Assembly: GCF_009829925.1 (NCBI RefSeq) | Contig: NZ_SNVJ01000010.1 | Span: 1 to 64,000 of the forward strand | Direction of reading: 5' to 3' | Length of the DNA stretch: 64,000 bases | From: Teichococcus coralli | GTDB lineage: Bacteria; Pseudomonadota; Alphaproteobacteria; Acetobacterales; Acetobacteraceae | In this document: positions 16,286 to 26,745 of the stretch, in pieces | Numbering within the stretch: the stretch's first letter is position 1 | How the letters are laid out: each line of letters begins with the position of its first letter | Notes under the pieces: generated by a model | Told to the model about the DNA's origin: nothing | Databases searched by the model: none | Seen by the model: only the letters and a program-made list of their open reading frames with translations | Position numbers and translations under genes: made by a program

Positions 16286-18159
16286 CGCCGCCGCCGCAGC
16301 CGCGCCAGCCCGCCGCGCAGCCAGCCCTCGAAGCCCCGGTGCAGGGTGAAGGGCGAAAGCTTCCAGGCCGTGGGATCGTCCAGCCGCTCCAGGATGACCT
16401 CCGGCGGGCAGGGCAGTTCGGTCACCGGGTCCACCTGGCGCGGGAAAAGGATCAGCGCGGCGGCGACCAGTTCATCCAGCGAGAGCGCGCGGCCGCGGCG
16501 CGGCGGCGGGTTGCGGTCCTCGGTCAGTCCCCAGCCGGCATAGAAGGGCTGCCCCCAGGTGACCACCGGCACGCCGCGCAGCAGCGCCTCGAAGCCGGAA
16601 AGCGAGGTCAGGGTGTGCACCGCCTCCACCTGGGGGAAGAGGGCCGTCAGCGGCGCTCCCGTCACCACCTGGTCGGCCAGCGCGTCGAGTTCCATGGCCT
16701 GCAGGCGGCCCTTGCGGAAGCCCGCCTCCAGGTCGGGGTGCGGCTTGTAGATCAGGAAGGCCCCGGGATGGGCCGCGCGCACCGCCTTCAGCAGGGCGAG
16801 GTTGCCGCCGATGGCGCCGCCGCCGAGCCGCACCGAGGCATCGTCCTCCACCTGCCCCGGGACCAGCAGGCGCGCCCGGCCGGGCGGCGCGGCAATCCTG
16901 GGGGCGGCGCCGGTCAGGTTGTACTTGGTGACACCGCGCGCGACGATGGCCTGGCGCAGCGCGGCCGCACGCGCCAGCAGGCGGGGCGGAAAATCGGCGG
17001 TGGTCAGCAGGTGCTCCAGCGCGCTGGGGCGCGCGGGATCGTAGTAGACGCCGTGCTGGTCCACCGCATAGGCCGCTCCGGGCAGGAAGCGGGCGCCAAG
17101 CCCGCGTGAGCGGACAAACCCGTCCTCCACGGTCAGCAGCGGAACCCCCGCGCGCGCGCAGTCCTCGCGGAAGCCCGGCGGCATGGCGCCGGCCCAGGCG
17201 GCGACGGCGCCACCCTGCCGCTTCGCCGCGGCGATGGCCCGTTGCGGTCGCCGCACAAAGGCGGGGGCTCCTCCGGCATGGGCGAAGAGCGCCGCCACGC
17301 GGCGCCGCTTCCAGGCGGCGATGCCCAGGCAGACAGCGACGCGCCGGTTCTCCCGCTGCGCGGCCTGCCAGGCGGCGAGCTGGTCGAGCGCCTGCTCGAT
17401 GCGCCAGGGGCGGTGCAGAAAGGGATCGGCGCAGCGGGTGGCGGCGATCAGCTTGGCCCAGCGGGGTGCCGGGTCCAGCAAGGCTCCGCCGACCGGCACC
17501 CCGTTGGCGGATGCGAGGAGCGTCATCTCGGGCGACGCGCCGTAGAGGTCCGCAGCCAGGTCGAGCAGGGTCCAGGGTGCGAGGCGCTGCGGCAGCGCCG
17601 TTGCGCCGGCGGGCGGCACGAGCTGCGGTGGCGCCGCGGCGCGGGCGGCGGGATCGCGCGCCAGCAGCACCGCCCGGCCCCGCGCGGCGGCTTGCGCGGC
17701 GGCGAGCGCGGTGCGCGCCGCCGGCACGCCGGCGGGGTCGCATGGATCCATCACCAGCACGGCGCCGCGCTGCGGCAGCTGCAGTCCCGCGGCGCCCGGA
17801 TCGGGCAGGCCGGGCTCGCCGCCCAGCCGCTCCGCGGCGACGCGCGCGGCCACCGCCCGGGCACGGTCCAGCGCCGCCGCGTCCGCCAGGGGTGGCGCTG
17901 CCGGATGCACCAGCAGCGCCACCGGGGCGTGCCGCCCGTTGAAGCAGGGGGAGCGCAGCGGGCCGGGTGCATAGCGGAGAATCGGCACCCCTCCCGCAGG
18001 CGCCGGAGCCGCCTCGGGGAGGATCCAGGCTGTCGCATGTTCTGGGGATACGAGCCGGTGCCCGGGCCAGAATGCCATCAGCCGCGACGCGTCGCATAAC
18101 GCTGCCCCGGGAAAGGCGATGTCGCGGTCCGGCAAGGTCTCGCAAGACGCGAAAATCAT
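16282..18159 (-). CDS. kpsC: Capsule polysaccharide beta-Kdo transferase KpsC-like
   Basis: 625 residues. KpsC builds the poly-Kdo linker on phosphatidylglycerol that anchors group 2 type capsules. The C-terminal transferase unit is intact: LLTVEDGFVRSRGLG (about 342-355), VDQHGVYYDPARPS, VPGQVEDDASVRLGGG, YKPHPDLEAG, then TSLSGFEALLRGVPVVTWGQPFYAGWGLTEDR. The first 270 residues keep only eroded echoes of the same blocks and lack an EDGF motif, so the usual first transferase domain appears degenerate. ATG 18159 has a GGGAGAAA site; the frame runs 30 codons further upstream. No KpsS gene lies in the window. Confidence 0.85.
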   Translation of the reverse strand: MIFASCETLPDRDIAFPGAALCDASRLMAFWPGHRLVSPEHATAWILPEAAPAPAGGVPILRYAPGPLRSPCFNGRHAPVALLVHPAAPPLADAAALDRARAVAARVAAERLGGEPGLPDPGAAGLQLPQRGAVLVMDPCDPAGVPAARTALAAAQAAARGRAVLLARDPAARAAAPPQLVPPAGATALPQRLAPWTLLDLAADLYGASPEMTLLASANGVPVGGALLDPAPRWAKLIAATRCADPFLHRPWRIEQALDQLAAWQAAQRENRRVAVCLGIAAWKRRRVAALFAHAGGAPAFVRRPQRAIAAAKRQGGAVAAWAGAMPPGFREDCARAGVPLLTVEDGFVRSRGLGARFLPGAAYAVDQHGVYYDPARPSALEHLLTTADFPPRLLARAAALRQAIVARGVTKYNLTGAAPRIAAPPGRARLLVPGQVEDDASVRLGGGAIGGNLALLKAVRAAHPGAFLIYKPHPDLEAGFRKGRLQAMELDALADQVVTGAPLTALFPQVEAVHTLTSLSGFEALLRGVPVVTWGQPFYAGWGLTEDRNPPPRRGRALSLDELVAAALILFPRQVDPVTELPCPPEVILERLDDPTAWKLSPFTLHRGFEGWLRGGLARLRRRR

Positions 18160-18196
18160 CTTTAAAGATATTTCTCCCACGCGATCACGGGATGTT

Positions 18197-18225
18197 TTGC
18201 CAGAGGGGTTCCAGTCGGTTAGGTT
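18197..18225 (+). promoter_or_regulatory. Probable promoter of the capsule export operon
   Basis: TTGCCA (18197-18202) and TAGGTT (18220-18225) are spaced by exactly 17 bases in the divergent region between kpsC and the lipoprotein gene. Transcription would start near 18232. The region beside it (TTTAAAGATATTT) is unusually AT-rich for this genome. By-eye call. Confidence 0.5.
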
Positions 18226-18300
18226 CCGCCCATGCAAGACCGTGTGCAAGCCTGCGTGATCGGGAAGCCAAAACTTGGCCTTTTCTCGTTCGCCGCCCGG

Positions 18301-18672
18301 ATGCCGCTGATTGGACTGATGCTCCTGGCGTTGATGCTGGCGGGCTGCGGCAGCTTTTCCCGCCGGAGCGACGTGGGCGCGGAAGCAAGCCCGGCCACGG
18401 CGGTCCTGCCGCCCGCGCGGCCGGCCGATCCCTTGGCGGCCTTTGCGGCGCAGGCGCAGCCCGGGCAGCAGGCCATGCTGGCGCCCGCGCCAGGCGCCTT
18501 GCCCGTTCCGGTACGGGTGGCGCGCAGCTATTTCGCGGCAAGCGGCTATCCCTGCCGCGCGCTGGCCATCGGCGGCGCCGGAGTGCCGCGTGAGGCGCTC
18601 TATTGCGGCGAACCCGCAGGCTGGGCGGCAGCACGGCCGTTGTTGCGCGGGGGAGCGGTGGGCCGGCCGTGA
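18301..18672 (+). CDS. Lipoprotein at the head of the capsule export operon
   Basis: From ATG 18301 the protein begins with a compact lipoprotein signal (MPLIGLMLLALMLAGC), with the lipidated cysteine at residue 16 and a mature start of GSFSRRSD. The rest is a Pro/Ala-rich linker and a small domain with two cysteines (GYPCRALAIGG, ALYCGEPAG). An upstream ATG at 18232 is in frame, but codons between the two are less GC-biased and sit at the predicted transcription start. Its stop overlaps kpsM by GTGA. Probably an outer-membrane accessory of capsule export; no family recognised. Confidence 0.7.
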   Translation: MPLIGLMLLALMLAGCGSFSRRSDVGAEASPATAVLPPARPADPLAAFAAQAQPGQQAMLAPAPGALPVPVRVARSYFAASGYPCRALAIGGAGVPREALYCGEPAGWAAARPLLRGGAVGRP

Positions 18673-19469
18673 TCGGCGATGTGCCCCGCCGCGAGCAGAC
18701 GGGCGCTGTGGCGGCGCAGGTCGGCGTCATCAGCGCGCTGTTCATCCGCGAGATGCTGACGCGTGTCGGCCGCAGCCGGCTCGGCATCCTGTGGCTGATG
18801 GCGGAGCCGATCATCCTTTCCAGCCTGATCTCGCTGCTGCACTGGCTGAGCGGCTCCGATCTGCCGAACGGGCTGCCCGTCTTCCTGTTCTACGCGCTGG
18901 GCTATGTCCCCTTCATGATGTTCCGCTCCATCGTGAACCGGGGCGCGCACGCCATCCACGCCAACATCTCGTTGCTGCACCACAGCCGGATCACGCTGCT
19001 GGACGTGATGGTGTCGCGCAACCTCATGGAAGCGATGGTCTGCAGCACGGTCATCGCGCTCTACATGGTGATCGCCACCCTCTTCATGGGCGAGCCGCCG
19101 CATCAGCCGGCGCTGTTCATCTTCGGCCTGACGCTCAGCGCGCTGCTGGCCCACGGGCTGGCCATGGTGCTCGCATCAGCGCAGGTGGTCTGGGAATGGG
19201 TGGAGCACCTGGTGCATCCCTTCACCTACCTGATGCTGCCGATCTCGGCCTCCTTCTTCATGCTCGACATGATGCCGCAGGAAACGCGCGAGCTGCTGCT
19301 GTGGAACCCGCTCGTGCATGTGCACGAGATGAACCGCTGGGCCATGTTCGGTGATCGCGTCACGCCCTACTACGACGTCAGCTACGTGCTGCTCTGGATC
19401 ATCATGCTGAACCTGCTGGGAATGGCCGGGCTGCGGGTGGCCCGGGTGCGCCTGAGCATCTCCGACTGA
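18669..19469 (+). CDS. kpsM: Capsule polysaccharide ABC transporter permease KpsM
   Basis: 266-residue ABC-2 type permease with six membrane helices that, with KpsT, flips lipid-linked capsule polymer across the inner membrane. The N-terminal SALFIREMLTRVGRSRLGILW block is typical of KpsM/Wzm. GTG 18669 is chosen because it overlaps the lipoprotein stop (GTGA) and has a GGGGGAG site; the open frame runs 22 codons further upstream without support. KpsT follows after six bases. Confidence 0.92.
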   Translation: MIGDVPRREQTGAVAAQVGVISALFIREMLTRVGRSRLGILWLMAEPIILSSLISLLHWLSGSDLPNGLPVFLFYALGYVPFMMFRSIVNRGAHAIHANISLLHHSRITLLDVMVSRNLMEAMVCSTVIALYMVIATLFMGEPPHQPALFIFGLTLSALLAHGLAMVLASAQVVWEWVEHLVHPFTYLMLPISASFFMLDMMPQETRELLLWNPLVHVHEMNRWAMFGDRVTPYYDVSYVLLWIIMLNLLGMAGLRVARVRLSISD

Positions 19470-19475
19470 GCCGCC

Positions 19476-20123
<648 letters not shown>

Positions 20124-21265
20124 CGCGGGCCTGGCCGGCATTCCCCCGAGCGCCTCCGCCGGCAGGCGGCGCCGCTCGCCGCTGGTGCGCGCCCTGTGGC
20201 GGCGCCGCTTCTACCTGTTGCTCGTGGTGCTGCCGACCCTGCTGACCGCGGCCTATCTCTACCTCTTCGCGACCGGGCAATATGTCTCCGAGGCGCGTTT
20301 CCTCGTGCGCGGCCGGCAGGAGAACGGCGCCGCGACCGCGCTCGGCCAGATGATCGGAGCGGCGGGCTTCAAGCAGTCGGGCGAGGAATCGCTTGCCGTC
20401 CGCGACTACCTGCATTCGCACGACGCTCTCTACGCGCTGGAGCGGAACATCGAGCTGACCGGCCTCTACCGCCGCCCCGAGGCCGACCCCCTCGCCCGGC
20501 TGTGGTTCGCGGATCCGCCGATCGAGTTCCTTGAGCTCTACCACTCCAGCATGACCACGGTGAAGAACGACTCCACCTCCGGCATCACCACCCTGCGTTC
20601 GCGCGGCTTCCGGCCCGAGGATGCGAAGCTGATCGCGGAGGAGCAGCTCCGGCTGGCGGAGGCCTTCGTGAACCAGCTCTCCGCCCGCGCCCGCGAGGAG
20701 ACGCTGCGCGTGGCCAACGAGGAGCTGCAGCGCGCCGAACGCCGCGTGCTGGAGTCGCAGGCGGCGCTCACGGCCTGGCGGCAGCGGGAGCAGGCGGTGG
20801 ACCCGACCCGCAGCGCCGCCATCGGGCTGGAGGGGCTCGGCTCGCTGGAAGGCTTGCTGACCGCCGCGCGGGCCGAGCTGCAGGAGAAATCGGCCTTCAT
20901 GCGGCCGGACAACCCGGCGATCAACAACCTGAAGAACCGCATCAGCTCGCTGCAGTCGGAGATCGCGGCCCAGCGCCAGCGCATGACGCAGGGCAGCGCG
21001 GCCCTCCCCGGACAGCTCGCCACCTACGAGCGGCTGCAACTGGAACGGGAGTTCGCCGACAAGCAGCTCGCCTCCGCCACCGCCTCGCTGGAAACGGCGC
21101 GGCTCGACGCCCAGCGGCAGCAGCTTTTCCTCTCGCGCGTGGTGGAGCCGAACCTCGCCGAGTACCCCCTCTATCCCCGCGCCTCGCTGATCGTGCTGAG
21201 CGTCTTCGTGGTGCTGTCGGCCCTTTACGGCATTGGCTGGATGCTGGTTGCAGGAATCCGTGAAC

Positions 21266-22981
21266 ATGCCCTCTAGTCGCGCGCTGCTCTCCGCCGCCCT
21301 GGTCCTGCTGGCGGCCAGCGGGGCACCGGCCCGGACCCAGAACCTGTCGGCGCCGGTTCCCGCCCTCATGGGCCAGCCGCAGCAGGTGCCGCAGCTGCTG
21401 CCGGACAGCAACATCGTCAACCGCGCCGGCACCGCCACCGAGGCCGAGGCGGGCGCCATCGCGGAAGGCCCGCTGGCCGATCCGCTGCGCCCCGAAGGCC
21501 CGAGCCGCACGGTGTTCGGCTCCGCCCTGTTCACCCGTGGCGCTCCCACGCCGTCGGAAAGCGCCAACCCCAACTACCGCCTCGGCCCGGGCGACCGCGT
21601 CAGCGTGCGCGTCTGGGGGCCGGTGGAGTCGGAGGTGGTCGGCGCGATCGACCCGGAAGGCAACCTGTTCCTGCCCTCGATCGGGCCGCTGCGCCTGGGC
21701 GGCGTGCGGGCGGGCGACCTGCAGCGCACGGTCGAGGGGGAGGTGCGGCGGGTCTACACGCAGCAGGTGCAGGTCTATGCCGTGCTGCTTTCGGCCAGCC
21801 AGATCGGCGTCTATGTCACCGGCTTCGTCAAGACGCCGGGCCGGCACATGGGCTCCGGCTCCGAGACAGTGCTCGACTTCCTGCTGCGCGCCGGCGGCGT
21901 GGACCCGGTGCGCGGCTCCTACCGCAACATCGTGGTCAACCGTGGCGGCCGCGCGGTGGTGCGGATCGACCTCTATCCCTTCCTGCTGCGCGGCCAGCTC
22001 CCCAAGCTGACCCTGCAGGACGGCGACACCATCGTGGTCGGCAAGCAGGGCGCGACGATCTCGGCGGATGGCGCCGTGCGCAACAATTTCCTCTTCGAGG
22101 TGGATGGCCGCGCGATGAGTGGCAGCGAGTTGGTGGACCTCGCCGGACCGCTCCCCTCGGCCACCAACGCCGTGATCCGCGGCACCCGCAGCGGCCAGCC
22201 CTGGTCGCGCTACGTGGACGTGGCGCAGCTGCGCAAGCAGTCGCTGCTCGATCAGGACGTCGTCACCTTCATCACCGACGCCCCTGCCCCTACCGTGCGC
22301 GTGTTCGTCGAGGGCAGCCGGATCGGCCCCTCGGTGCTGGTGGCCGACCGCGACATCACCCTCTGCCAGGTGCTCGACCACGTGGCGGTTGACCCGGCGC
22401 TGGCGGATACCAGGTCGGTCTACCTGCTGCGCAAGCGCATCGCCGCGCAACAGCGCCGCGCCATCAACGAGGCGCTGGACCGCCTGGAGCGGCAGCTCTT
22501 CACCGCCACCTCCGCGACCACCGGCGTGGCCGAGATCCGCAGCCAGGAGGCGCAACTCGTCTCCAACTACATCCAGCGCGGCAGGCGCATCCAGCCGGAG
22601 GGGCGCCTGGTGGTGATGGACAACGGCGGCCGCTGCTCGCCCGTCCGGCTGGAGGATGGCGACACCATCGTGATCCCCGAGCGCTCCGACACCGTGCTGG
22701 TGGCGGGCGAGGTGATCGCGCCGCAGGCGGTGCTGTGGCAGCCCAAGATGACGATCGACCAGTATGTCGAGAAGGCCGGCGGCTACACCCAGCGCGGCGA
22801 CAGCGGCGGCGTCATGATCCGGCGCGCCAGCGGCCAGATCATCCTTGACCCGCGCGAGGGGCCGCGCCCGGGTGACGAGCTGATCATCCTGCCGCAGCTC
22901 GGCGCCAAGAGCTTCCAGATCACGCGGGACCTGCTGCAGCTCATCTACCAGTCGGCACTCTCGGTGCGGATCTTCCAGTAG
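21266..22981 (+). CDS. kpsD: Capsule export outer-membrane protein KpsD (polysaccharide export family)
   Basis: 571 residues. After a signal peptide (MPSSRALLSAALVLLAASGA) comes the polysaccharide-export domain (NYRLGPGDRVSVRVWGPVESE ... GNLFLPSIGPLRLGG, about 97-200). Several SLBB-type beta-grasp repeats follow (YVTGFVKTPGRH; VFVEGSRIGPSVLV; VLVAGEVIAPQAVL). It forms the outer-membrane exit for capsule. There is no lipobox, unlike Wza but like KpsD. ATG 21266 has an AGGA site and starts the signal peptide. Last gene of the export operon; a fold-back repeat follows. Confidence 0.9.
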   Translation: MPSSRALLSAALVLLAASGAPARTQNLSAPVPALMGQPQQVPQLLPDSNIVNRAGTATEAEAGAIAEGPLADPLRPEGPSRTVFGSALFTRGAPTPSESANPNYRLGPGDRVSVRVWGPVESEVVGAIDPEGNLFLPSIGPLRLGGVRAGDLQRTVEGEVRRVYTQQVQVYAVLLSASQIGVYVTGFVKTPGRHMGSGSETVLDFLLRAGGVDPVRGSYRNIVVNRGGRAVVRIDLYPFLLRGQLPKLTLQDGDTIVVGKQGATISADGAVRNNFLFEVDGRAMSGSELVDLAGPLPSATNAVIRGTRSGQPWSRYVDVAQLRKQSLLDQDVVTFITDAPAPTVRVFVEGSRIGPSVLVADRDITLCQVLDHVAVDPALADTRSVYLLRKRIAAQQRRAINEALDRLERQLFTATSATTGVAEIRSQEAQLVSNYIQRGRRIQPEGRLVVMDNGGRCSPVRLEDGDTIVIPERSDTVLVAGEVIAPQAVLWQPKMTIDQYVEKAGGYTQRGDSGGVMIRRASGQIILDPREGPRPGDELIILPQLGAKSFQITRDLLQLIYQSALSVRIFQ

Positions 22982-22993
22982 TCCGCCGGAAAA

Positions 22994-23116
22994 GGGCGGG
23001 GGAAGGAATTCCCCCGCCCACCCGTCTTCTTTCCGTCAGCTCTGGCGCACGCGTTCCGCCAGCACGGGAACCGGCGGAAAAGAGAACGGGGTCCTGGGAG
23101 AATGCACTCCCCCAGG
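22994..23116. repeat. Fold-back intergenic element, copy 3 (complete pair) between convergent genes
   Basis: Left hairpin has 11-base arms GGGCGGGGGAA and TTCCCCCGCCC around GGAA (22994-23019), then CCCGTCTTCTTTCC. The right side has AAAAGAGAACGGGG and CCTGGGAG...CTCCCCCAGG (about 23093-23116). It separates kpsD from the convergent glycosyltransferase gene and could terminate both. Confidence 0.75.
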
Positions 23117-23121
23117 CTTCC

Positions 23122-25266
23122 TCACACCTCGTGCAGCGGCGTGGCTGCGACGAAGTGGCGTGCCTCCAGCAGCGCCAGCCGCTCGCCGGGCTCCTGCAGC
23201 CGGGCGAAGCCGAAGGCCCGCACGCCGATGCCGACGGCGCGGCCCGCCGCATCCTGCCCCGGCGCCCGGCACAGGATCTCCAGTTGCCGCGCCGCGCCAC
23301 CGGCCGGAACGTCCAGCCCGGCCGGGATGCGCTTGCGGGCCGGCACGGTCACCGCGAGCGGCGCCCCCGCCGGCACCCCGTCACGCAGGGCCTGCAATTC
23401 GACCTGCTGGTCCGCCTCGGCTCCCTCCAGCTCCAGCTCGAAGCGCAGCGCCCCGTCATTCCCGTCGCCCGGCGGCAGGGCGAGCAGGGCCGCGCCAGGA
23501 CGCGTCCAGCAGCCCCAGTCCTCCAGGGGATACCACCCCTCGCCCGCGCGCACGGTTTCCGCCACCGCCATGGCGAGGCCGGGGCGGCGCGCGGCCAGGC
23601 GGCGCAGCGGGTGCAGGCGGCCTGCGGCCAGCGGCAGGCGGGGCGGGCCGCCGCCGCGCAGGGCCAGGCGCTCCGCCTCGGCCTGCAGCTGCGCCGCGAC
23701 CGCCGCCCAGTTCCGCAACGGTACTGCGGCGGCTCGTGCCTCCGCCTCCGCCCGGAAGGCGGGTTCGGTGATGAGCCGCTCCAGCTTTTCGGCGAGGTCC
23801 GGCTCGCTGCCCGGCGTGAAGAACACGGCGCCGCCCTGGCCGGATTCGAGCAGGGCGGAATGGCCGGGCGCCAGCACCGCGCGGCCATGCGCCAGGCTCT
23901 CGGTCACCGGCAGGCCCCAGCCCTCGTGCAGGCTGTTGTAGAGGGTGAACAGGCTCCTGCCGTAGAGCGCGAACAGCAGCGGGTCGGCCACTTCCTCCAG
24001 CACCCGCACACTGGCCCGCAGCTCCGGCGCCTGCTCCAGCAGCATGAGCGCCGCCTCCGCCCGCCAGCCCGGCTGGCCGACGCAGACCAGCAGCGGCACC
24101 TGCCGCGCGCCGAGCCGGCGCAGCAGGGTCAGCCAGGCGCTGAACACCGTGCGGTGGTCCTTGCGCCCCTCGATGGTGGAGACGAACAGCACGAAGGGCA
24201 GGCGGCCCTGGAGCAGGGCATGGTCCGGCGCAGGGCCGGGCGGCAGGGCGCGGGGAGCCGCGTCCATCCGCACCACCGCTGCGGACGGCACCGGCAGTTC
24301 CGGCAGCAGCGCGGCGTGCAGGCGGCGCATGTCGTCGCGGGTGGAGCGGGAAACCGTCAGCACCCCGTCGGCATGCAGCGCGAGGCTGGCGAACCACCGG
24401 GCGTAGCCCCGCACCGTGCTCTCCTGGCAATGCTCGGGCAGCAGCAGCGGCACGCAGTCGTGCAACAGGGGCACGTGGCGCAGCCCGTCCCGCGCGCGCG
24501 CCTCCCGCAGGCAGGCCAGGAAGCCCTCCATGCCCCAGGTGCCGCCCAGCGTCACCAGCACGGCACCCGGCGCGAAGCGGAGCGGCGGCGCCAGGCTGAG
24601 CAGCGTGCCCAGCAGGCCGGCCGCCTCCTGCCAGGCCGCCTCCGAGGCCGCGGTGCCGCTTGCCATCAGATGGGCCAGCCGGTGCAACAGGGCGGGCGGC
24701 AGATCGCGCCAGCCGTCGGCCGCCGGCGGCATGGCGCAGAGGCGTGGCGGCCGCGGCCCGGCCAGCGCCGCCAGCGCGATCCCGAGCTGCACCCGCTGGA
24801 TGCCGCTCGGCACCCGGCGGCCATGGTGGATCCAGTTCGCCAGATCGGTCAGGTCCAGCACGATCCCGCCCGCGGCGGGTGCCGCATGGTGCGGTTCATG
24901 GGCCGCCAGCGCCAGCCATTCCACCCAGGGCGCCTCCGCCGCCGGATCCAGCGCCAGCGCCCGCGCATAGGCCTCCCGCGCCGCCTCCCGCTCGCCCAGG
25001 AGCTTCTCCGCATGACCGATCTGCAGCGGGATGTCGGCGTCCTCCGGGCGCAGGCGCGCGGCGGAGCGGTAGAGCGCCAGCGCCTCGGCCACATGCCCGG
25101 ATTCCTTGAGGCAATGGGCCTGCTGCACCTGCATGCCGGCGTCCTCCGGCCGCAGCCGCAGGAAGGCGGCGTAAGCCGCCGCCGCCGCCTGCCAGGCACT
25201 GCGGTCCCGCAGGCTGTCCGCCTTCCGGCGCAGTTCCTCGGCCTGCCGCTCCGCGTCCTCGTCCAT
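23122..25266 (-). CDS. TPR-glycosyltransferase (GT4-like) with an extra C-terminal domain
   Basis: 714 residues in three parts. Residues 1-115 are three TPR-like helix pairs (AFLRLRPEDAGMQVQQAHCL; ARLRPEDADIPLQIGHAEK). Residues about 133-530 are a GT-B glycosyltransferase (PSGIQRVQLGIA; FVLFVSTIEGRKDH; LFTLYNSLHEGWGLPVTESLAHGRAVLA). Residues about 560-714 form a beta-rich domain that I do not recognise. No signal peptide or membrane helix. It is convergent with kpsD and divergent from the next glycosyltransferase, so it probably helps build the capsule repeat unit. Confidence 0.82.
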   Translation of the reverse strand: MDEDAERQAEELRRKADSLRDRSAWQAAAAAYAAFLRLRPEDAGMQVQQAHCLKESGHVAEALALYRSAARLRPEDADIPLQIGHAEKLLGEREAAREAYARALALDPAAEAPWVEWLALAAHEPHHAAPAAGGIVLDLTDLANWIHHGRRVPSGIQRVQLGIALAALAGPRPPRLCAMPPAADGWRDLPPALLHRLAHLMASGTAASEAAWQEAAGLLGTLLSLAPPLRFAPGAVLVTLGGTWGMEGFLACLREARARDGLRHVPLLHDCVPLLLPEHCQESTVRGYARWFASLALHADGVLTVSRSTRDDMRRLHAALLPELPVPSAAVVRMDAAPRALPPGPAPDHALLQGRLPFVLFVSTIEGRKDHRTVFSAWLTLLRRLGARQVPLLVCVGQPGWRAEAALMLLEQAPELRASVRVLEEVADPLLFALYGRSLFTLYNSLHEGWGLPVTESLAHGRAVLAPGHSALLESGQGGAVFFTPGSEPDLAEKLERLITEPAFRAEAEARAAAVPLRNWAAVAAQLQAEAERLALRGGGPPRLPLAAGRLHPLRRLAARRPGLAMAVAETVRAGEGWYPLEDWGCWTRPGAALLALPPGDGNDGALRFELELEGAEADQQVELQALRDGVPAGAPLAVTVPARKRIPAGLDVPAGGAARQLEILCRAPGQDAAGRAVGIGVRAFGFARLQEPGERLALLEARHFVAATPLHEV

Positions 25267-25380
25267 GGCCTGCCTCTTCTGCCTGCCTCTGTCTTACGGC
25301 CTCCGGCCGGCCTCGGGTCAAGAGCCGGGGGCAGCGGCTTTCGCTTTCTCTGCGAAGCGCGACTCGGCTAAATTCAACCC

Positions 25381-26745
25381 ATGCAGCCCCGCATCTATCT
25401 CGATGGCTACAATCTCGCGCTCGATCAGGGCACCGGGGTTGCCACCTATGCCCGCAACCTGAGCTTCCGCCTCGGCGCCATGGGCGCGGAGGTGGGCGTG
25501 CTCTACGGCACCCGCGCCAGCCCCAGCCGCAACGCGCTGATCCGCGAGATCGCCTTCTTCGACAACCGCGTCGGCGAGGCGCCGCCGCTGCTGCGCTGGA
25601 TGCGCAACGCGCGGCGCACCGTGCTCGGTCCCTTCGGCGAATACGCCACCGGCGTGCCCGTCACCGGCCGCGTGGTGGCCACCACCTTCGAGAGCCGCCT
25701 GCCGCATTTCGACCACCTCTGGAACGTCGAGAACGGCTTCGTCCAGGCGATCAACCACTTCAAGCTGTTCAAGAACCGGCTGCGCGTGCGGATGCCGCGC
25801 CCGCCCGAGATCATGCACTGGACCTATCCCCTGCCGATGCAGGTGGTCGGCGCCAAGAACATCTATTGCCTGCACGACCTGGTGCCGCTGCGCCTGCCCT
25901 ACACCACGCTGGACCACAAGCGGCGCTACTTCCGCCTCAACCGCATGCTGGTGCGCAAGGCGGACCACATCGTCACCGTCAGCGAGGCCTCGCGGCGTGA
26001 CATCATCAACCTGCTCGGCGCCGACCCGGAGAAGGTGACCAACACCTACCAGTCCGTCGAGCTGCCGCGGAAGTTCACCGACAAGCCGGAGGCTGAGGCG
26101 CGCGACGAGATCCGCGGCAGCTTCGGCCTGGACTGGAAGGGCTACTTCCTGTTCTTCGGCGCCATCGAACCGAAAAAAAACGTCGGCCGGATGATCGAGG
26201 CCTTCCTCGCCTCCGGCTCCGACCTGCCGCTGGTGCTGGTCGGCAAGCAGGCCTGGAAGAGCGAGGAGGAGCTGCGCCTCCTGTTCGACGACCACATCCG
26301 CTACCAGGTGCAGGAGGGCAGCATCCTGCGCACAAAGCGCAAGATCATCCTGCTGGACTACGCGCCCTTCCGCCTGCTGGTCTCGCTGATCCGCGGCGCC
26401 AAGGCGGCGCTTTTCCCTTCGCTCTACGAGGGCTTCGGCCTGCCGCCCCTGGAAGCCATGAAGCTCGGCACGCCGGTGCTGACCACCAACACCTCCTCCC
26501 TGCCGGAGGTGGTGGGGGATGCCGCCCTCACCGTGGACCCCTATGACGTGCGCGGCATCGCCGAAGGCATCCGGGCGCTCGACTCCAACGCCGATCTCTG
26601 CGCCTGGCTGGCGGATGCCGGACCGCGGCGGGCGGCCCTGTTCAGCGGCGCGGCCTATGAGAAGCGGCTGGCCGAGGTGTATTCCCGGCTCGGCGTCCGT
26701 TGCCCGGAGCCGACGCCCGAGGTGCAGCCCCTGGCGGCGGAATAG
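25381..26745 (+). CDS. Glycosyltransferase family 4 (GT-B)
   Basis: 454-residue cytoplasmic transferase. N-terminal acceptor domain begins YLDGYNLALDQGTGVATYARNL. The donor domain shows FFGAIEPKKNVGRMIEAF and the nucleotide-sugar E-x7-E block FPSLYEGFGLPPLEAMKLGTPV. It is divergent from the TPR-glycosyltransferase with 114 bases between the starts, so the pair flanks a shared promoter region. Sugar and acceptor are unknown; capsule assembly is likely from position. Confidence 0.88.
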   Translation: MQPRIYLDGYNLALDQGTGVATYARNLSFRLGAMGAEVGVLYGTRASPSRNALIREIAFFDNRVGEAPPLLRWMRNARRTVLGPFGEYATGVPVTGRVVATTFESRLPHFDHLWNVENGFVQAINHFKLFKNRLRVRMPRPPEIMHWTYPLPMQVVGAKNIYCLHDLVPLRLPYTTLDHKRRYFRLNRMLVRKADHIVTVSEASRRDIINLLGADPEKVTNTYQSVELPRKFTDKPEAEARDEIRGSFGLDWKGYFLFFGAIEPKKNVGRMIEAFLASGSDLPLVLVGKQAWKSEEELRLLFDDHIRYQVQEGSILRTKRKIILLDYAPFRLLVSLIRGAKAALFPSLYEGFGLPPLEAMKLGTPVLTTNTSSLPEVVGDAALTVDPYDVRGIAEGIRALDSNADLCAWLADAGPRRAALFSGAAYEKRLAEVYSRLGVRCPEPTPEVQPLAAE

